Assembly (NCBI GenBank): GCA_039819785.1
Contig: JBCBRH010000007.1
Location: 61,956 to 125,955, forward strand
From: JBCBRD01 sp039819785
GTDB taxonomy: Bacteria; Pseudomonadota; Alphaproteobacteria; Rhizobiales; Hyphomicrobiaceae
Length of the DNA: 64,000 nucleotides
Reading direction: 5' to 3'
A program made the position numbers and the translations under genes. The notes beneath the pieces are model-generated. The model had not been told where the DNA came from, did no database searches, and worked only from the letters and a program-made list of their open reading frames with translations. Positions 34,356 through 42,857 of this stretch are shown here, piece by piece; position 1 is the stretch's first letter; every line of letters starts with the position of its first letter.

Positions 34356-35186
34356 TCAACCGCTTGCGGTCAGCTCCTGGACGATCAAGGCCAACTTGGT
34401 TCTGTTGGTCGCCCCGAGTTTACGCATGATATTGCGCAGGTGCACTTTCACGGTGCTTTCGCTGATCTCTAAGTGGTACGCAATCAGCTTGTTCGGGTGG
34501 CCAAGGACCAGTTCGTCAATCACCGCACGCTCGCGGTTGGTGAAGGACGGTGACGAACTCGGCCCTCTATCTTGGACACTGGGCACAGCCGTCTTGGCGG
34601 CTTGCTGAACTTCAGGACGCTCACACGCTTCCGAAACGGCCGATTCCGGTTCCGCCTCGTCCGTAGAATCGACTTTCGAGGACTCGTCATCGGGTGGGTG
34701 TTTAGTGTTCTCCTGGAAATGGTCGGCAGGAGCAAAAACCCCACCGGAACGGATGAACAGAAGCGCACGGAACCACGCAGACATGCCAAGCGACGTCGGA
34801 ATACAGCCTTGCGCGCCCGACCCGAGCGCGTGACGCACGAACTCTTCATCTGTTGCATCGCACATCAGAACGATTGGCACCTCGCCATGCATGGCGCGCA
34901 GCCGCCTGGCATCGTCGAACACCTCCTGAGAACAGGTCTCGCCCAAGGCGCTAATTACGATCGTGGACCACTTTTCGCTGGCATCATAGGCCAACAGCTC
35001 TTCACAATTTTCAAATACAACGACAGGCTCTTCCAGAGTTTCCGATATCGCGGAGGCGAGACACTGTCGCACGAAGGACCGAGGCTCGACGAAAGCCGTT
35101 CGCCACAGATCCTTTTCGAGCGAAGAGGAGGGAAGCACAACTTGGTTGCCTGACCGTTCGGCCACACTCATTCGGTTTACGTCCAT
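34356..35186 (-). CDS. LuxR/NarL-type regulator with degenerate receiver domain
   Basis: 276 residues. The C-terminal LuxR helix-turn-helix is clear (FTNRERAVIDELVLGHPNKL, then IAYHLEISESTVKVHLRNIM). The N-terminal 130 residues keep the receiver fold layout, but the acidic pocket is lost: FVEPRSF replaces the usual Asp pair, and the phospho-acceptor position reads TIVISALGE without Asp. A long acidic linker (residues 155-205, rich in Glu/Asp/Ser) joins the halves. It lies at the head of the exopolysaccharide locus and probably regulates it without classical phosphorylation. Confidence 0.85.
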   Translation of the reverse strand: MDVNRMSVAERSGNQVVLPSSSLEKDLWRTAFVEPRSFVRQCLASAISETLEEPVVVFENCEELLAYDASEKWSTIVISALGETCSQEVFDDARRLRAMHGEVPIVLMCDATDEEFVRHALGSGAQGCIPTSLGMSAWFRALLFIRSGGVFAPADHFQENTKHPPDDESSKVDSTDEAEPESAVSEACERPEVQQAAKTAVPSVQDRGPSSSPSFTNRERAVIDELVLGHPNKLIAYHLEISESTVKVHLRNIMRKLGATNRTKLALIVQELTASG

Positions 35187-35479
35187 AGGCCCAACCCACC
35201 CACTAGAACATTTGATACTCAGTCGTAACAGCGTTCAAGCCACTGTTCATGACCTTAACGGCCGTAATGCTGCGATGCAAGATTAAAGCTCTGCAGTAAG
35301 CCTCTCGACAACCTGTAATTATCGCCAAAAGAACCTGCATAATAATGGCAGTCGTGCTGCAGGCTGGCGCGGCCGTGCGCCTTCTTTGACTCGCCCGAGA
35401 TCCTCATCTGATCAGCTACTGGACAGCGTCCATACGGCGTACCACTTCCGGCGGGTACCCACGTGACTGACGGTTTGCT

Positions 35480-35875
35480 GTGCTCTACTCGCGCACTATG
35501 CCGCTGCTTTCCTTCGCCCGCAGAAAGTCGCGCCGAAGTTTCATGACATCGCAGCCCACTCAATCCGGCTTCAGGAACCAGCAAGTACTTGATTACGCTT
35601 CCGTTTCACATCACGACTGGACAAGTCTCCTTCGACTTAAGCCGTTGGATCAGATTGAAGAGCCCGCTGCCGGGCAGCAACATCAGTTGGATTTCGAGGG
35701 GGGGTCCGGCGGTATCAACAAAGCCATCAACGTCATTAAACTGGCGTTGAGCTTTTCACAGTCGCTGAAGCCTCTTCCCGATCAAAGCCGCAGCAATAGG
35801 TGCCCTTGGCCAGATGTGGGTCCTGGGCCAGAAGTAGCTCTTGGGCCAGAGGTGGCTCTTGGCTTCCGACTCTAA
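35480..35875 (+). CDS. doubtful open frame of 131 codons
   Basis: The frame starts MLYSRTMPLLSFARRKSRRS and ends in repeat-encoded GPEVALGPEVAL. It matches nothing I know, has no strong ribosome site, and lies in a long promoter region. It could encode a small regulatory peptide but may be chance. Confidence 0.2.
   Translation: MLYSRTMPLLSFARRKSRRSFMTSQPTQSGFRNQQVLDYASVSHHDWTSLLRLKPLDQIEEPAAGQQHQLDFEGGSGGINKAINVIKLALSFSQSLKPLPDQSRSNRCPWPDVGPGPEVALGPEVALGFRL
35807..35859 (+). repeat. three-unit tandem repeat of about 18 bases
   Basis: The units are TGGCCAGATGTGGGTCC (17), TGGGCCAGAAGTAGCTCT (18) and TGGGCCAGAGGTGGCTCT (18), followed by a partial TGG. They lie about 150 bases ahead of the first gene of the rightward operon. 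Confidence 0.65.
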
Positions 35876-36009
35876 GGTTATGGCAACAATTTTGTGTGGC
35901 ATGGGCCTTAAAAAAACGAAGCCGGAGTGCGGCGGCTGTCGACGCAGAAATAAGGAAAAAAATAATATCTGCCTAATTTCAACCCTTCGATAGATTGATG
36001 AGATTATTC

Positions 36010-37164
36010 ATGAAAGTCGCCATCATCCACTACTGGCTCGTCGGGATGCGCGGCGGAGAAAAGGTGCTTGAAGCGTTATGCGACCTGTACCCCGAAGCTG
36101 ATATTTTTACTCACGTCTACGATCCAGAATCGGTCTCCGAAAAAATTCGACGCCACCGTGTTCACACGACTTTCATATCGAGGCTGCCACGGTCCAAGAA
36201 ATATTATCGCCAATACCTCCCACTAATGCCAATGGCATTGGAGCAACTGGACCTGAGCGACTACGATCTCGTGATAAGTTCCGAATCCGGACCAGCGAAG
36301 GGTATCATTCCGCGAGAAGACGCCGTCCACATCTGCTATTGCCACACGCCCATGCGGTATCTCTGGAACATGTATACAGAGCACTATCGGACCGCAGGTT
36401 TCCTGACGCGTGCGATGATGCCTACACTCTGCCACTACCTGCGCAATTGGGATGTCAGCAGCGCCGCCCGTGTCGACGCGTTCATAGCCAACTCGAATGC
36501 CGTATCCGCTCGCATCCGAAAATACTACCGGCGCGAGTCCACTGTCATCCACCCGCCTGTTCAGGTCGAGAAATTCACAACACGCAGCCATAAGCCGGAT
36601 GGCGACTTCTACCTCGTGGCTGGTGAGCTGGTGCGCTACAAGCGCCCTGATCTTGCAGTGGAAGCCTTCAACAAGATGGGCCGCAAGCTCATCGTGGTCG
36701 GCGGCGGCGAGATGCAGAATGAACTTAGCAAGTTGGCCGGTCCCACCGTCGAAGTTCTGGGCCGGGTGTCGTTCGACGAGCTCCAGTACTACCTGTCGAA
36801 CGCGCACGCCCTGATCTTCCCGGGTGAAGAGGATTTTGGAATCCTTCCTGTCGAGGCGATGGCAAGCGGCTGCCCGGTCATCGCCTACGCCCGGGGCGGT
36901 GCGCTGGATACGGTCGAGGATGGCGTAACCGGCGTGCTGTTCGATCAACAATCGCCAGAGGCGATCATGGACGCCGTCTGGCAATTCGAACAACGCGCAT
37001 TCTCTCCGCAAGAACTGCGCCAGCATGCCAATCGTTTCGACACGGATCGCTTCAAGTCGGAGATCCTGAACTTCGTCGAACAAGCCATCGAATCGAACCG
37101 CCAGTTCCCTCTCGCGTCGAGGCCAAAAACCGAAGAGCGGCAGGTCGTCGCGGCAGCCGAATGA
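36010..37164 (+). CDS. GT4-family glycosyltransferase
   Basis: 384-residue GT-B enzyme. The N-terminal domain has VAIIHYWLVGMRGGEKVLEA and ESGPAKGIIPREDAVHICYC; the donor domain has FYLVAGELVRYKRPDLAVEA and FPGEEDFGILPVEAMASGCP, which contains the E-x7-E pair. This variant opening (HYWLVGMRGGEKVLE) is typical of exopolysaccharide mannosyl-/glucosyltransferases of alphaproteobacteria. The ATG at 36010 is taken as start because it opens the domain; TTG/ATG codons 12-15 bases upstream are alternatives. It is the first gene of the rightward operon. Confidence 0.9.
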   Translation: MKVAIIHYWLVGMRGGEKVLEALCDLYPEADIFTHVYDPESVSEKIRRHRVHTTFISRLPRSKKYYRQYLPLMPMALEQLDLSDYDLVISSESGPAKGIIPREDAVHICYCHTPMRYLWNMYTEHYRTAGFLTRAMMPTLCHYLRNWDVSSAARVDAFIANSNAVSARIRKYYRRESTVIHPPVQVEKFTTRSHKPDGDFYLVAGELVRYKRPDLAVEAFNKMGRKLIVVGGGEMQNELSKLAGPTVEVLGRVSFDELQYYLSNAHALIFPGEEDFGILPVEAMASGCPVIAYARGGALDTVEDGVTGVLFDQQSPEAIMDAVWQFEQRAFSPQELRQHANRFDTDRFKSEILNFVEQAIESNRQFPLASRPKTEERQVVAAAE

Positions 37165-37436
37165 AACCTCCCCGTTTGGGCGCGCCGCCTTCGACATCTC
37201 TCACAGGCCGTCGCCTTGTAGGCGGGCCATCGTACATTTGCAGGTTTAAAGTGCCCGAATTACCTCCGGCAGGTGAAGGCGAACGTTTACTGACTTACCA
37301 CAAGCATGCCGCTAACTCACTTTTTGCATGCGATAATCTCGTGCAGGGGCGATTGGCCGCCGATTCGATTACATATCGCCGGTCGCCTATTGTAGAAAAG
37401 GATCGGCAAATGCCGGTCTCACCTGTCTTGGCGTAG
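37161..37436 (+). CDS. possible small coupled gene, unknown function
   Basis: A 91-codon frame whose ATG overlaps the preceding stop (ATGA) and whose stop lies three bases before the next ATG, exactly filling the gap between two operon genes. The product (MKPPRLGAPPSTSLTGRRLV ... CRFKVPELPPAGEGERLL) has no known motif and reads somewhat like non-coding translation. The tiling is the only support. Confidence 0.35.
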   Translation: MKPPRLGAPPSTSLTGRRLVGGPSYICRFKVPELPPAGEGERLLTYHKHAANSLFACDNLVQGRLAADSITYRRSPIVEKDRQMPVSPVLA

Positions 37437-37439
37437 CGA

Positions 37440-38906
37440 ATGATAATAGAGCCGATCGGGTTTGTTGCTCTGATCCTTGGCGTATTGATCCTGCGCCAAG
37501 GGCCGAATTTCGGGCTCATCGCGATCATTTTTGCAAGCCTCTTGGGCACGGCGGCTGCCATCAAGCTGCCAGCCCTTGGCGGGTCCAGCGTTGTCGTCGC
37601 TCATTTCCTGATGCCGTTCTACGTCGTCAGCGTCGCGCGAACCCTATTTGGCGTTCCCGGAATGCTCTATGGCCTGACCGCAAATTGGGCCGGTTTTATT
37701 TTGCTGTGCTTCACGGTCTATGGAACCCTCACCGCATTCTTTATTCCGCGTATTTTTGCAGGGCAAATCGAAGTCTTTGCCATAACCCGTGACGCAGCCG
37801 AACGGTCCAGCATTGTTGTGACGCCGCTCGCCTTTGGCAGCGGCAACATCACCCAAACCGTCTACCTGATCGGCGATCTCGTCATGTTCGCAGCCGTTTT
37901 TGCCCACGTCAGGGCATTGGGTATTGGCGTCGTCATCGTAGGTTTCGCACTCGCAGCCTTCGGCAACTTCACCTTCGGCATGATCGATTGGCTCACCGAC
38001 CGTTACGGGATGACAGAACTCCTGGCGCCAATCCGTAACGCCAACTACGCCATTGTGACCGAAGGCACGGTAGGCGGCATAAGAAGGATGATTGGCTCGT
38101 TCCCCGAGCCATCCTCATTCGGGACCGCAAGCCTCGTTCTTTTTGCACTGATGTTCGAATTCTATCTGGCAGGCTTCCGCCGGCGCATCTTTGGCTGGCT
38201 CGCTGCGTTACAGTTCTGCGTCACACTGTTCTCGCTGTCATCCTCAACCCTTGCCGGCCTGTCCATATATCTTGCACTGGTCTCCATCAGGGGTGGCGTC
38301 AGCCTGGCCATCTCAACGGTTCATAAAAGACAAATCGTTCTGATGGCCGCAGCGCTATCGCTAGCGTTGGCAATCGCGCTTCTGATGGTCTCCTTCTCCG
38401 GGCTGCTCTATTGGGGCGCCGGGATCATTGACCGGGTGCTTTTGAACAAACTGGAAAGCGAGTCCGGGATCGAAAGGACGCTTTGGAACTTGCAGGGGCT
38501 GGCAGCTTTCTGGGAAACAGCTATGCTCGGGGCCGGCGTCGGCAGCATCCGGACGTCGAGCTACTTCGTTGCACTGCTGGCCAACACCGGACTCATCGGC
38601 ACCATGCTCATGTTCGGCTTCTTTATTGCTTTGGTCCGCTCCGCCTACGGGTCGGGTCAAAGCCGGACACAGACACGACTTGCCCGCTGCTTCTTTTGGG
38701 CATGCATTGCAGCACTTTTGCCCGTGCTCCTGGCAGGCACGGCGGTTGGGCTCGGGTTGATGTTTGCCACGCTCTCAGCCAGTGTTGTTGCCTTGCGCGC
38801 CAAGGACGATCAGGACGCCTGCGCCGTTCCACCGCTGTTGAATTTCCAACACCGAAATTTCGGTGTGGTCCCAGTCTCGGTCAGGCCCAGTAGAGGCTTA
38901 AGCTAA
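37440..38906 (+). CDS. O-antigen-ligase/Wzy-like polysaccharide polymerase
   Basis: 488-residue membrane protein with about eleven or twelve helices. The large periplasmic loop sits between NYAIVTEGTVGGIRRMIGSF and the later helices, and FPEPSSFGTASLVLFAL recalls the Arg/Pro-rich region of exopolysaccharide polymerases. LGAGVGSIRTSSYFVALLAN near residue 365 is the typical H/G-rich segment ahead of the last helices. It probably joins repeat units at the outer face of the inner membrane. Its TAA overlaps the next ATG by one base (TAATG), coupling it with the co-polymerase gene. Confidence 0.8.
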   Translation: MIIEPIGFVALILGVLILRQGPNFGLIAIIFASLLGTAAAIKLPALGGSSVVVAHFLMPFYVVSVARTLFGVPGMLYGLTANWAGFILLCFTVYGTLTAFFIPRIFAGQIEVFAITRDAAERSSIVVTPLAFGSGNITQTVYLIGDLVMFAAVFAHVRALGIGVVIVGFALAAFGNFTFGMIDWLTDRYGMTELLAPIRNANYAIVTEGTVGGIRRMIGSFPEPSSFGTASLVLFALMFEFYLAGFRRRIFGWLAALQFCVTLFSLSSSTLAGLSIYLALVSIRGGVSLAISTVHKRQIVLMAAALSLALAIALLMVSFSGLLYWGAGIIDRVLLNKLESESGIERTLWNLQGLAAFWETAMLGAGVGSIRTSSYFVALLANTGLIGTMLMFGFFIALVRSAYGSGQSRTQTRLARCFFWACIAALLPVLLAGTAVGLGLMFATLSASVVALRAKDDQDACAVPPLLNFQHRNFGVVPVSVRPSRGLS

Positions 38907-40720
38907 TGCTATCCATCGATCCCCCGAATCCGAAGCTGACGCGCCTCACCTGGACAGGCTTCAGCCTCAGTGACCTTCTCAAGGTTCTGCGAGGACATTG
39001 GCTGAGAATTGCGGCGTTCATGGCGGCTGCCGCCATCATTGCAATAATCGGCATAGCCATGACGCCGCGGACTTATACGGCCACCGCGCGAGTGATTTAT
39101 GACCCGACGCAGACCATCAGCCTCGGCCGCGAATCCTCTTGGCTTCAGCCGAGCGTGGAAACGAGCATGCGTATCGAAAGCCAGGTCGAAGTCATGAAAT
39201 CTTCCGCCGTCGCCAAACGCGTGATCAAAGAACTCAACCTGACGGAAGACCAGGAATTGCAGGCGCAGCCGTCCTTGCTGCGGGCGATGCTGAATTGGGC
39301 CAAAGCTCTGATTTTCGGACAGAGTGGAAAAGATGCCTTAGCCAAGATCTCGGACGAGAACAATCCAGCAGCCCCCGAACTGCAGGCCACACTTCCCAAC
39401 TTCCTCAGTCGTCTCAGGGCAACGCGCATAGGCCGGTCGACAGTCATCGAAGTTCAGTTCTGGTCGGTCAATCCGGATAAGGCCGTCAAGATCGTGAACG
39501 CCGTAGCGACGGCGTACCGCGGCTTCGACATGGATCAAAAAGCAGAAATTCTGCGGAGCGGCAGCCGCTGGCTTCAAAACCGGGTTGACGCACTCCGTGA
39601 AAAGTCGACCGCTGCCCAGCTTGAGGTCGAACAGTTCAAGCGACGCGGCAGCGGTCCGATCAGCGGTGCTGTGGTCACCCTTGCCGGACTTGAAAGCGAA
39701 GCGCGCATCTACCAGCGCATGTACGAAATAGTGCAATTGCAGCTGATGGATACGGTCGAGAAGGTCTCGTATCCGATCGCTGATGCGCGAATACTGTCGA
39801 TGGCCTCGCCCTCGACCCTCTCAAGCAGTCCGAAAACCAAGCTCATTCTTCTGTTTGCGATTCTGCTCGGAGGGGCAATCTCGGTCCTCATAACCATCGC
39901 GAGGCTTTCCTACGATGGTCTGATCCGGACAAGCGAAGACCTGTCATTGCTTGGTGCGCCGGTGCTCGGGCGAACCTTTGTCGCGCGCTCACACCGCCTA
40001 TCGCGGCAGTCCGAGCAAGACAACGTTCGCAGCGACTTTTGGGCCCTGGAATCGCACAAGTTTGTACCGAGCGGTCATTCGCGCTTGTTCAGGCCAAGCC
40101 ACGAGCGGGTCATGGCCGTCGGCGGACTGCCGAATGCCGCCATCTCAAGTCTGGCATGCCTCAACTATTCGAAATATCTGGAAACCATGAGTCTGAAAGT
40201 GCTCGTGGTCGAAGCCCGCTCGGAAATACCATTACTGGCAAAACTCGCGCCAAACGCGTCACCAGCGGAAAACCCAGTCGAAGTCTTCCGGGAACCAGAT
40301 GAGGTGAGCAATGTCCAGAAAATCAGCCTGTCGGACAAAGTGGATTTGGCGATCGTGACGGGCATTGCGTCGAAGCACGACACCGATGCGGCTGTCGTAG
40401 GCTTCTTTGAGTGGGCTCGGAACCACTACGACATCGTTCTGGTGGACCTTGGCCAACTCCCCGAAGGCGGTCAACTCTCCGCCATTGGCCGAAATGCCGA
40501 CCGGGTAATCATCGCAATCCAGAGCGACAGTATGGATCAAAGCACCTCGGCCAGAATCATGGAGTCCGTTCAGCAGCTTGTTCCAGGCGGGGCGACGAGC
40601 CTGATTCTGCACCAGGGCATTGTGCCAAGCCGTTTGATCGCGGATATGGACAAACCAACCGGAAAAGCCGCGTTCAAGATGGTTACAAGCGACATGGACA
40701 TCGCACCAGCAGGTGAATGA
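38906..40720 (+). CDS. Wzz/GumC-type polysaccharide co-polymerase with degenerate kinase domain
   Basis: 604 residues. The N-terminal Wzz domain lies between two helices (LRIAAFMAAAAIIAIIGIAM near residue 45 and LILLFAILLGGAISVLITIA near 320), with long periplasmic coiled-coil segments. The C-terminal third has the fold of a BY-kinase, but the P-loop position reads VMAVGGLPNAAISSLACLNY with no GK[ST]. No Tyr-rich tail exists, although the later VLVVEAR and IVLVDLGQL strands remain. It thus sets chain length without kinase activity, or serves as a partner to another kinase. No separate BY-kinase or outer-membrane export gene is seen nearby. Confidence 0.87.
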   Translation: MLSIDPPNPKLTRLTWTGFSLSDLLKVLRGHWLRIAAFMAAAAIIAIIGIAMTPRTYTATARVIYDPTQTISLGRESSWLQPSVETSMRIESQVEVMKSSAVAKRVIKELNLTEDQELQAQPSLLRAMLNWAKALIFGQSGKDALAKISDENNPAAPELQATLPNFLSRLRATRIGRSTVIEVQFWSVNPDKAVKIVNAVATAYRGFDMDQKAEILRSGSRWLQNRVDALREKSTAAQLEVEQFKRRGSGPISGAVVTLAGLESEARIYQRMYEIVQLQLMDTVEKVSYPIADARILSMASPSTLSSSPKTKLILLFAILLGGAISVLITIARLSYDGLIRTSEDLSLLGAPVLGRTFVARSHRLSRQSEQDNVRSDFWALESHKFVPSGHSRLFRPSHERVMAVGGLPNAAISSLACLNYSKYLETMSLKVLVVEARSEIPLLAKLAPNASPAENPVEVFREPDEVSNVQKISLSDKVDLAIVTGIASKHDTDAAVVGFFEWARNHYDIVLVDLGQLPEGGQLSAIGRNADRVIIAIQSDSMDQSTSARIMESVQQLVPGGATSLILHQGIVPSRLIADMDKPTGKAAFKMVTSDMDIAPAGE

Positions 40721-40923
40721 GTGGGGATCGGTTTGCCTCTGACTTGCCTCTGACGATCTCCTGCGCCACGTCTTGCAAGCGCGGCTCGAAGCGAACCTGT
40801 TTCAGCCTCGCCACCCCCCTCCCGGGCCTTCACAGAATGGCCGAGCTTCAACAGCTAATTAAGCCCGCCGTGTCACAGCCAACTGGAGTGAATGCTTTCC
40901 CAAACGTCACCGCCGGCCCAACG

Positions 40924-41892
40924 TCACTGCCGCTCAAGAGGACCGATCGTTTCGCAGGTGGCCTGCCATAAGTCTTCGGTCGCCTCCAGCACACGTCCGG
41001 CAACATCGGGCTTCAGTTTCCCACGCCACGCGCCGACAATCGCTCGGCTATCGCGATTATGATCGTGCTGCCTGGCTAGCCGTTCGTCCGTCGCATCGGT
41101 CTTGCCGTTGCGCTTTGCGATGGACGCGCGCGCGCGATCGGTAAACCGCAAGCCGATACGATCGAAGACGGCGTCGAAGTGCTCGTGCGGCGTTTCGCAT
41201 AACCGGTCGTGAACGATAAAGGTCCAGCGCGGAAACCTGGACTGCCAGTCGAGCGTGATGGTTGTGAAAATTTTCCACTGGAGGATGAGATCGCCGACAA
41301 GGTCGCGCGGCCCCTGACGATAGTCCTCGATCTCATCGCGCAGCGCACCGGCATGGTCCGGGAGGGACCGGTCGAGTATGGCGTCAAGTTCGCTCGCCCA
41401 GTTGAGCTCCAGATAGCTCGACACGACTCCGCAGGGATGCCTCACGAGAACGATAACATCCGCATCGTAACGCTCCGCAATCCACGGCGCGGAAAAGAAC
41501 GCAACCGGATCCTTGATGCACACCCGATGCGGACGAATGAAATCCTTGCGATGGCGCAGTAGCCGCCGCGCTGCAAGACGCCCCGAAACATTGCGGCTTT
41601 GCGCCGGCATCCATCGTTCTCCGGTGCCGCGCAGTGCGAGCCCCATTCGCGTTGGCAGATGACCAAGCGACACCAGTTGATCCAGGTGCCGCGCGTAGGG
41701 TGGCGCATTCGCGTCTGTCAGCTCAATGAAGCGCTCGGGAAAACGCAAATGCGCTCCGACGTCGTCATTGAATGGCTCATAGACGTAGAAGGCACCTGGG
41801 GCCTCACCTATCACCTTGCCAACGAAGGTGGTCCCCGAACGCGGGCATCCCGTCACCAGTATCGGGCGGTGAACAGATTTCGTTGCGGTCAT
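40924..41892 (-). CDS. PAPS-dependent sulfotransferase
   Basis: 322-residue sulfotransferase. The 5'-phosphosulfate loop is PILVTGCPRSGTTFVGKVIG at residues 8-27, quoted in full at 20 residues. The 3'-phosphate site appears as VIVLVRHPCGVVSSYLELNW. It likely transfers sulfate from PAPS to a sugar of the exopolysaccharide. The ATG overlaps the stop of the DUF6473-like gene (ATGA), so those two are coupled and follow a GT4 gene in one leftward operon. It ends facing the co-polymerase gene. Confidence 0.87.
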   Translation of the reverse strand: MTATKSVHRPILVTGCPRSGTTFVGKVIGEAPGAFYVYEPFNDDVGAHLRFPERFIELTDANAPPYARHLDQLVSLGHLPTRMGLALRGTGERWMPAQSRNVSGRLAARRLLRHRKDFIRPHRVCIKDPVAFFSAPWIAERYDADVIVLVRHPCGVVSSYLELNWASELDAILDRSLPDHAGALRDEIEDYRQGPRDLVGDLILQWKIFTTITLDWQSRFPRWTFIVHDRLCETPHEHFDAVFDRIGLRFTDRARASIAKRNGKTDATDERLARQHDHNRDSRAIVGAWRGKLKPDVAGRVLEATEDLWQATCETIGPLERQ

Positions 41893-42845
41893 AAGCACAA
41901 CAGCTCCTCGCAGACCGGAAGCAAATCGGCTGCTGCATCCTCATGCATTTCCGGCGACGGATAGTAGGCGTTGTGGGTCCACACGTCCTGGAAGTCGGGC
42001 CTGTCGTCCACTGTACTGACGGTCACCGGTTCGCCGGTTTCGAAATCGAACAGTGGCTGCGGCGAACCACGCTCGCTGACGCTTTCGACATAGCCCACCG
42101 GAGTGCGCCGCAGCTCGGCAATCATCGCCGAATTCACGAGTTGGGGAAATTTCCCAAACATCGCATGCACGTTGTCATAGCGCTGCCACCACCATCGGAG
42201 CCCTTTGTTGGAATGCAGCCCTGGCGTCCGCTTGGAAAACCACAACACAACGATGGGCACTGTGATCTGGTCGAACAGCTTCAGATAGTTCGCAACCCAA
42301 TTGGCCCGCGTTTCCGCAATGACCGATTTGATTGCTGCTGGCGCCTGAAACACGCGCACAGCGCGGGCAAGCTTTGCGGGCAGGCCTGGCACCGGATGTG
42401 CGGATAGCAGCCTTGAATACGCGACATCAGCAGAAAGGCGCTTCCCGGTGGCCCGGTCGACGAGAAACTCAAGTCCGCCGCTTTCATAAAGGCTATTGTC
42501 TTCGCTGCGTGCGGACATCACCTGGATAACCGCGAAGCGCCCCCGGTTGGCGATATCGATCAGCTCCGGATGGCGGAGATAGAAAAGTGGCCCCGCGCCA
42601 CCGTACCCCAGATTGACCGCCTCAACACCGGTCGCTTCTTCAATGATGTTGCAAAACGGGGTCTTGCAGAAACACCCGAAGGTCTGAGCAGCCCCAAGGT
42701 AGGTGATGTACCTGCCCGGTTCCCGTGTTGGCGGTGGCCCGCGAAACCAAAGCCCGGAGGCTGGCTCCTGGTACATCTGATAGTCAACGACGCGCCGGTC
42801 GCGTCGTTGATATCCCGAAAGATGTTCCGCTACGGAGTGATCCAA
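41889..42845 (-). CDS. DUF6473-like protein of polysaccharide loci
   Basis: 318 residues from a TTG start with AGGAG seven bases upstream. The motif YITYLGAAQTFGCFCKTPFC, then AVNLGYGGAGPLFYL, suggests an SGNH-like or DUF6473 domain; members often lie next to sulfotransferases. NWVANYLKLF and TVPIVVLWFSKRTPGLHS resemble the central strand region of such hydrolase-like folds. Enzymatic role is unproven; O-acyl handling of the glycan is one guess. It is placed between a GT4 gene and a sulfotransferase, with a 12-base gap and a four-base overlap. Confidence 0.7.
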   Translation of the reverse strand: MDHSVAEHLSGYQRRDRRVVDYQMYQEPASGLWFRGPPPTREPGRYITYLGAAQTFGCFCKTPFCNIIEEATGVEAVNLGYGGAGPLFYLRHPELIDIANRGRFAVIQVMSARSEDNSLYESGGLEFLVDRATGKRLSADVAYSRLLSAHPVPGLPAKLARAVRVFQAPAAIKSVIAETRANWVANYLKLFDQITVPIVVLWFSKRTPGLHSNKGLRWWWQRYDNVHAMFGKFPQLVNSAMIAELRRTPVGYVESVSERGSPQPLFDFETGEPVTVSTVDDRPDFQDVWTHNAYYPSPEMHEDAAADLLPVCEELLCL

Positions 42846-42857
42846 GTCCCCTCTCCT

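Larger units (their letters stand above)
35187..36009. other. 823-base regulatory region at the head of the exopolysaccharide operon
   Basis: This divergent space lies between the LuxR gene and the first GT4 gene and holds the promoters of both. A small palindrome (ACGGCCGT near 35258-35265) and a three-unit tandem repeat near the right end are the visible structures. A 131-codon frame (35480-35875) is described separately as doubtful. Confidence 0.5.

Noticed and set aside
35807..35859. Tandem repeats considered as a CRISPR array
   Set aside because: The units are contiguous with no spacers and no cas genes occur in the window.
36223..37197. 324-codon open frame on the minus strand
   Set aside because: Antisense shadow of the GT4 gene at 36010-37164; it carries no recognisable domain.
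40717..40971. 84-codon frame starting in ATGA with the co-polymerase stop
   Set aside because: It runs into the 3' end of the oppositely oriented sulfotransferase gene and its product has no protein-like pattern; the overlap alone is not enough.
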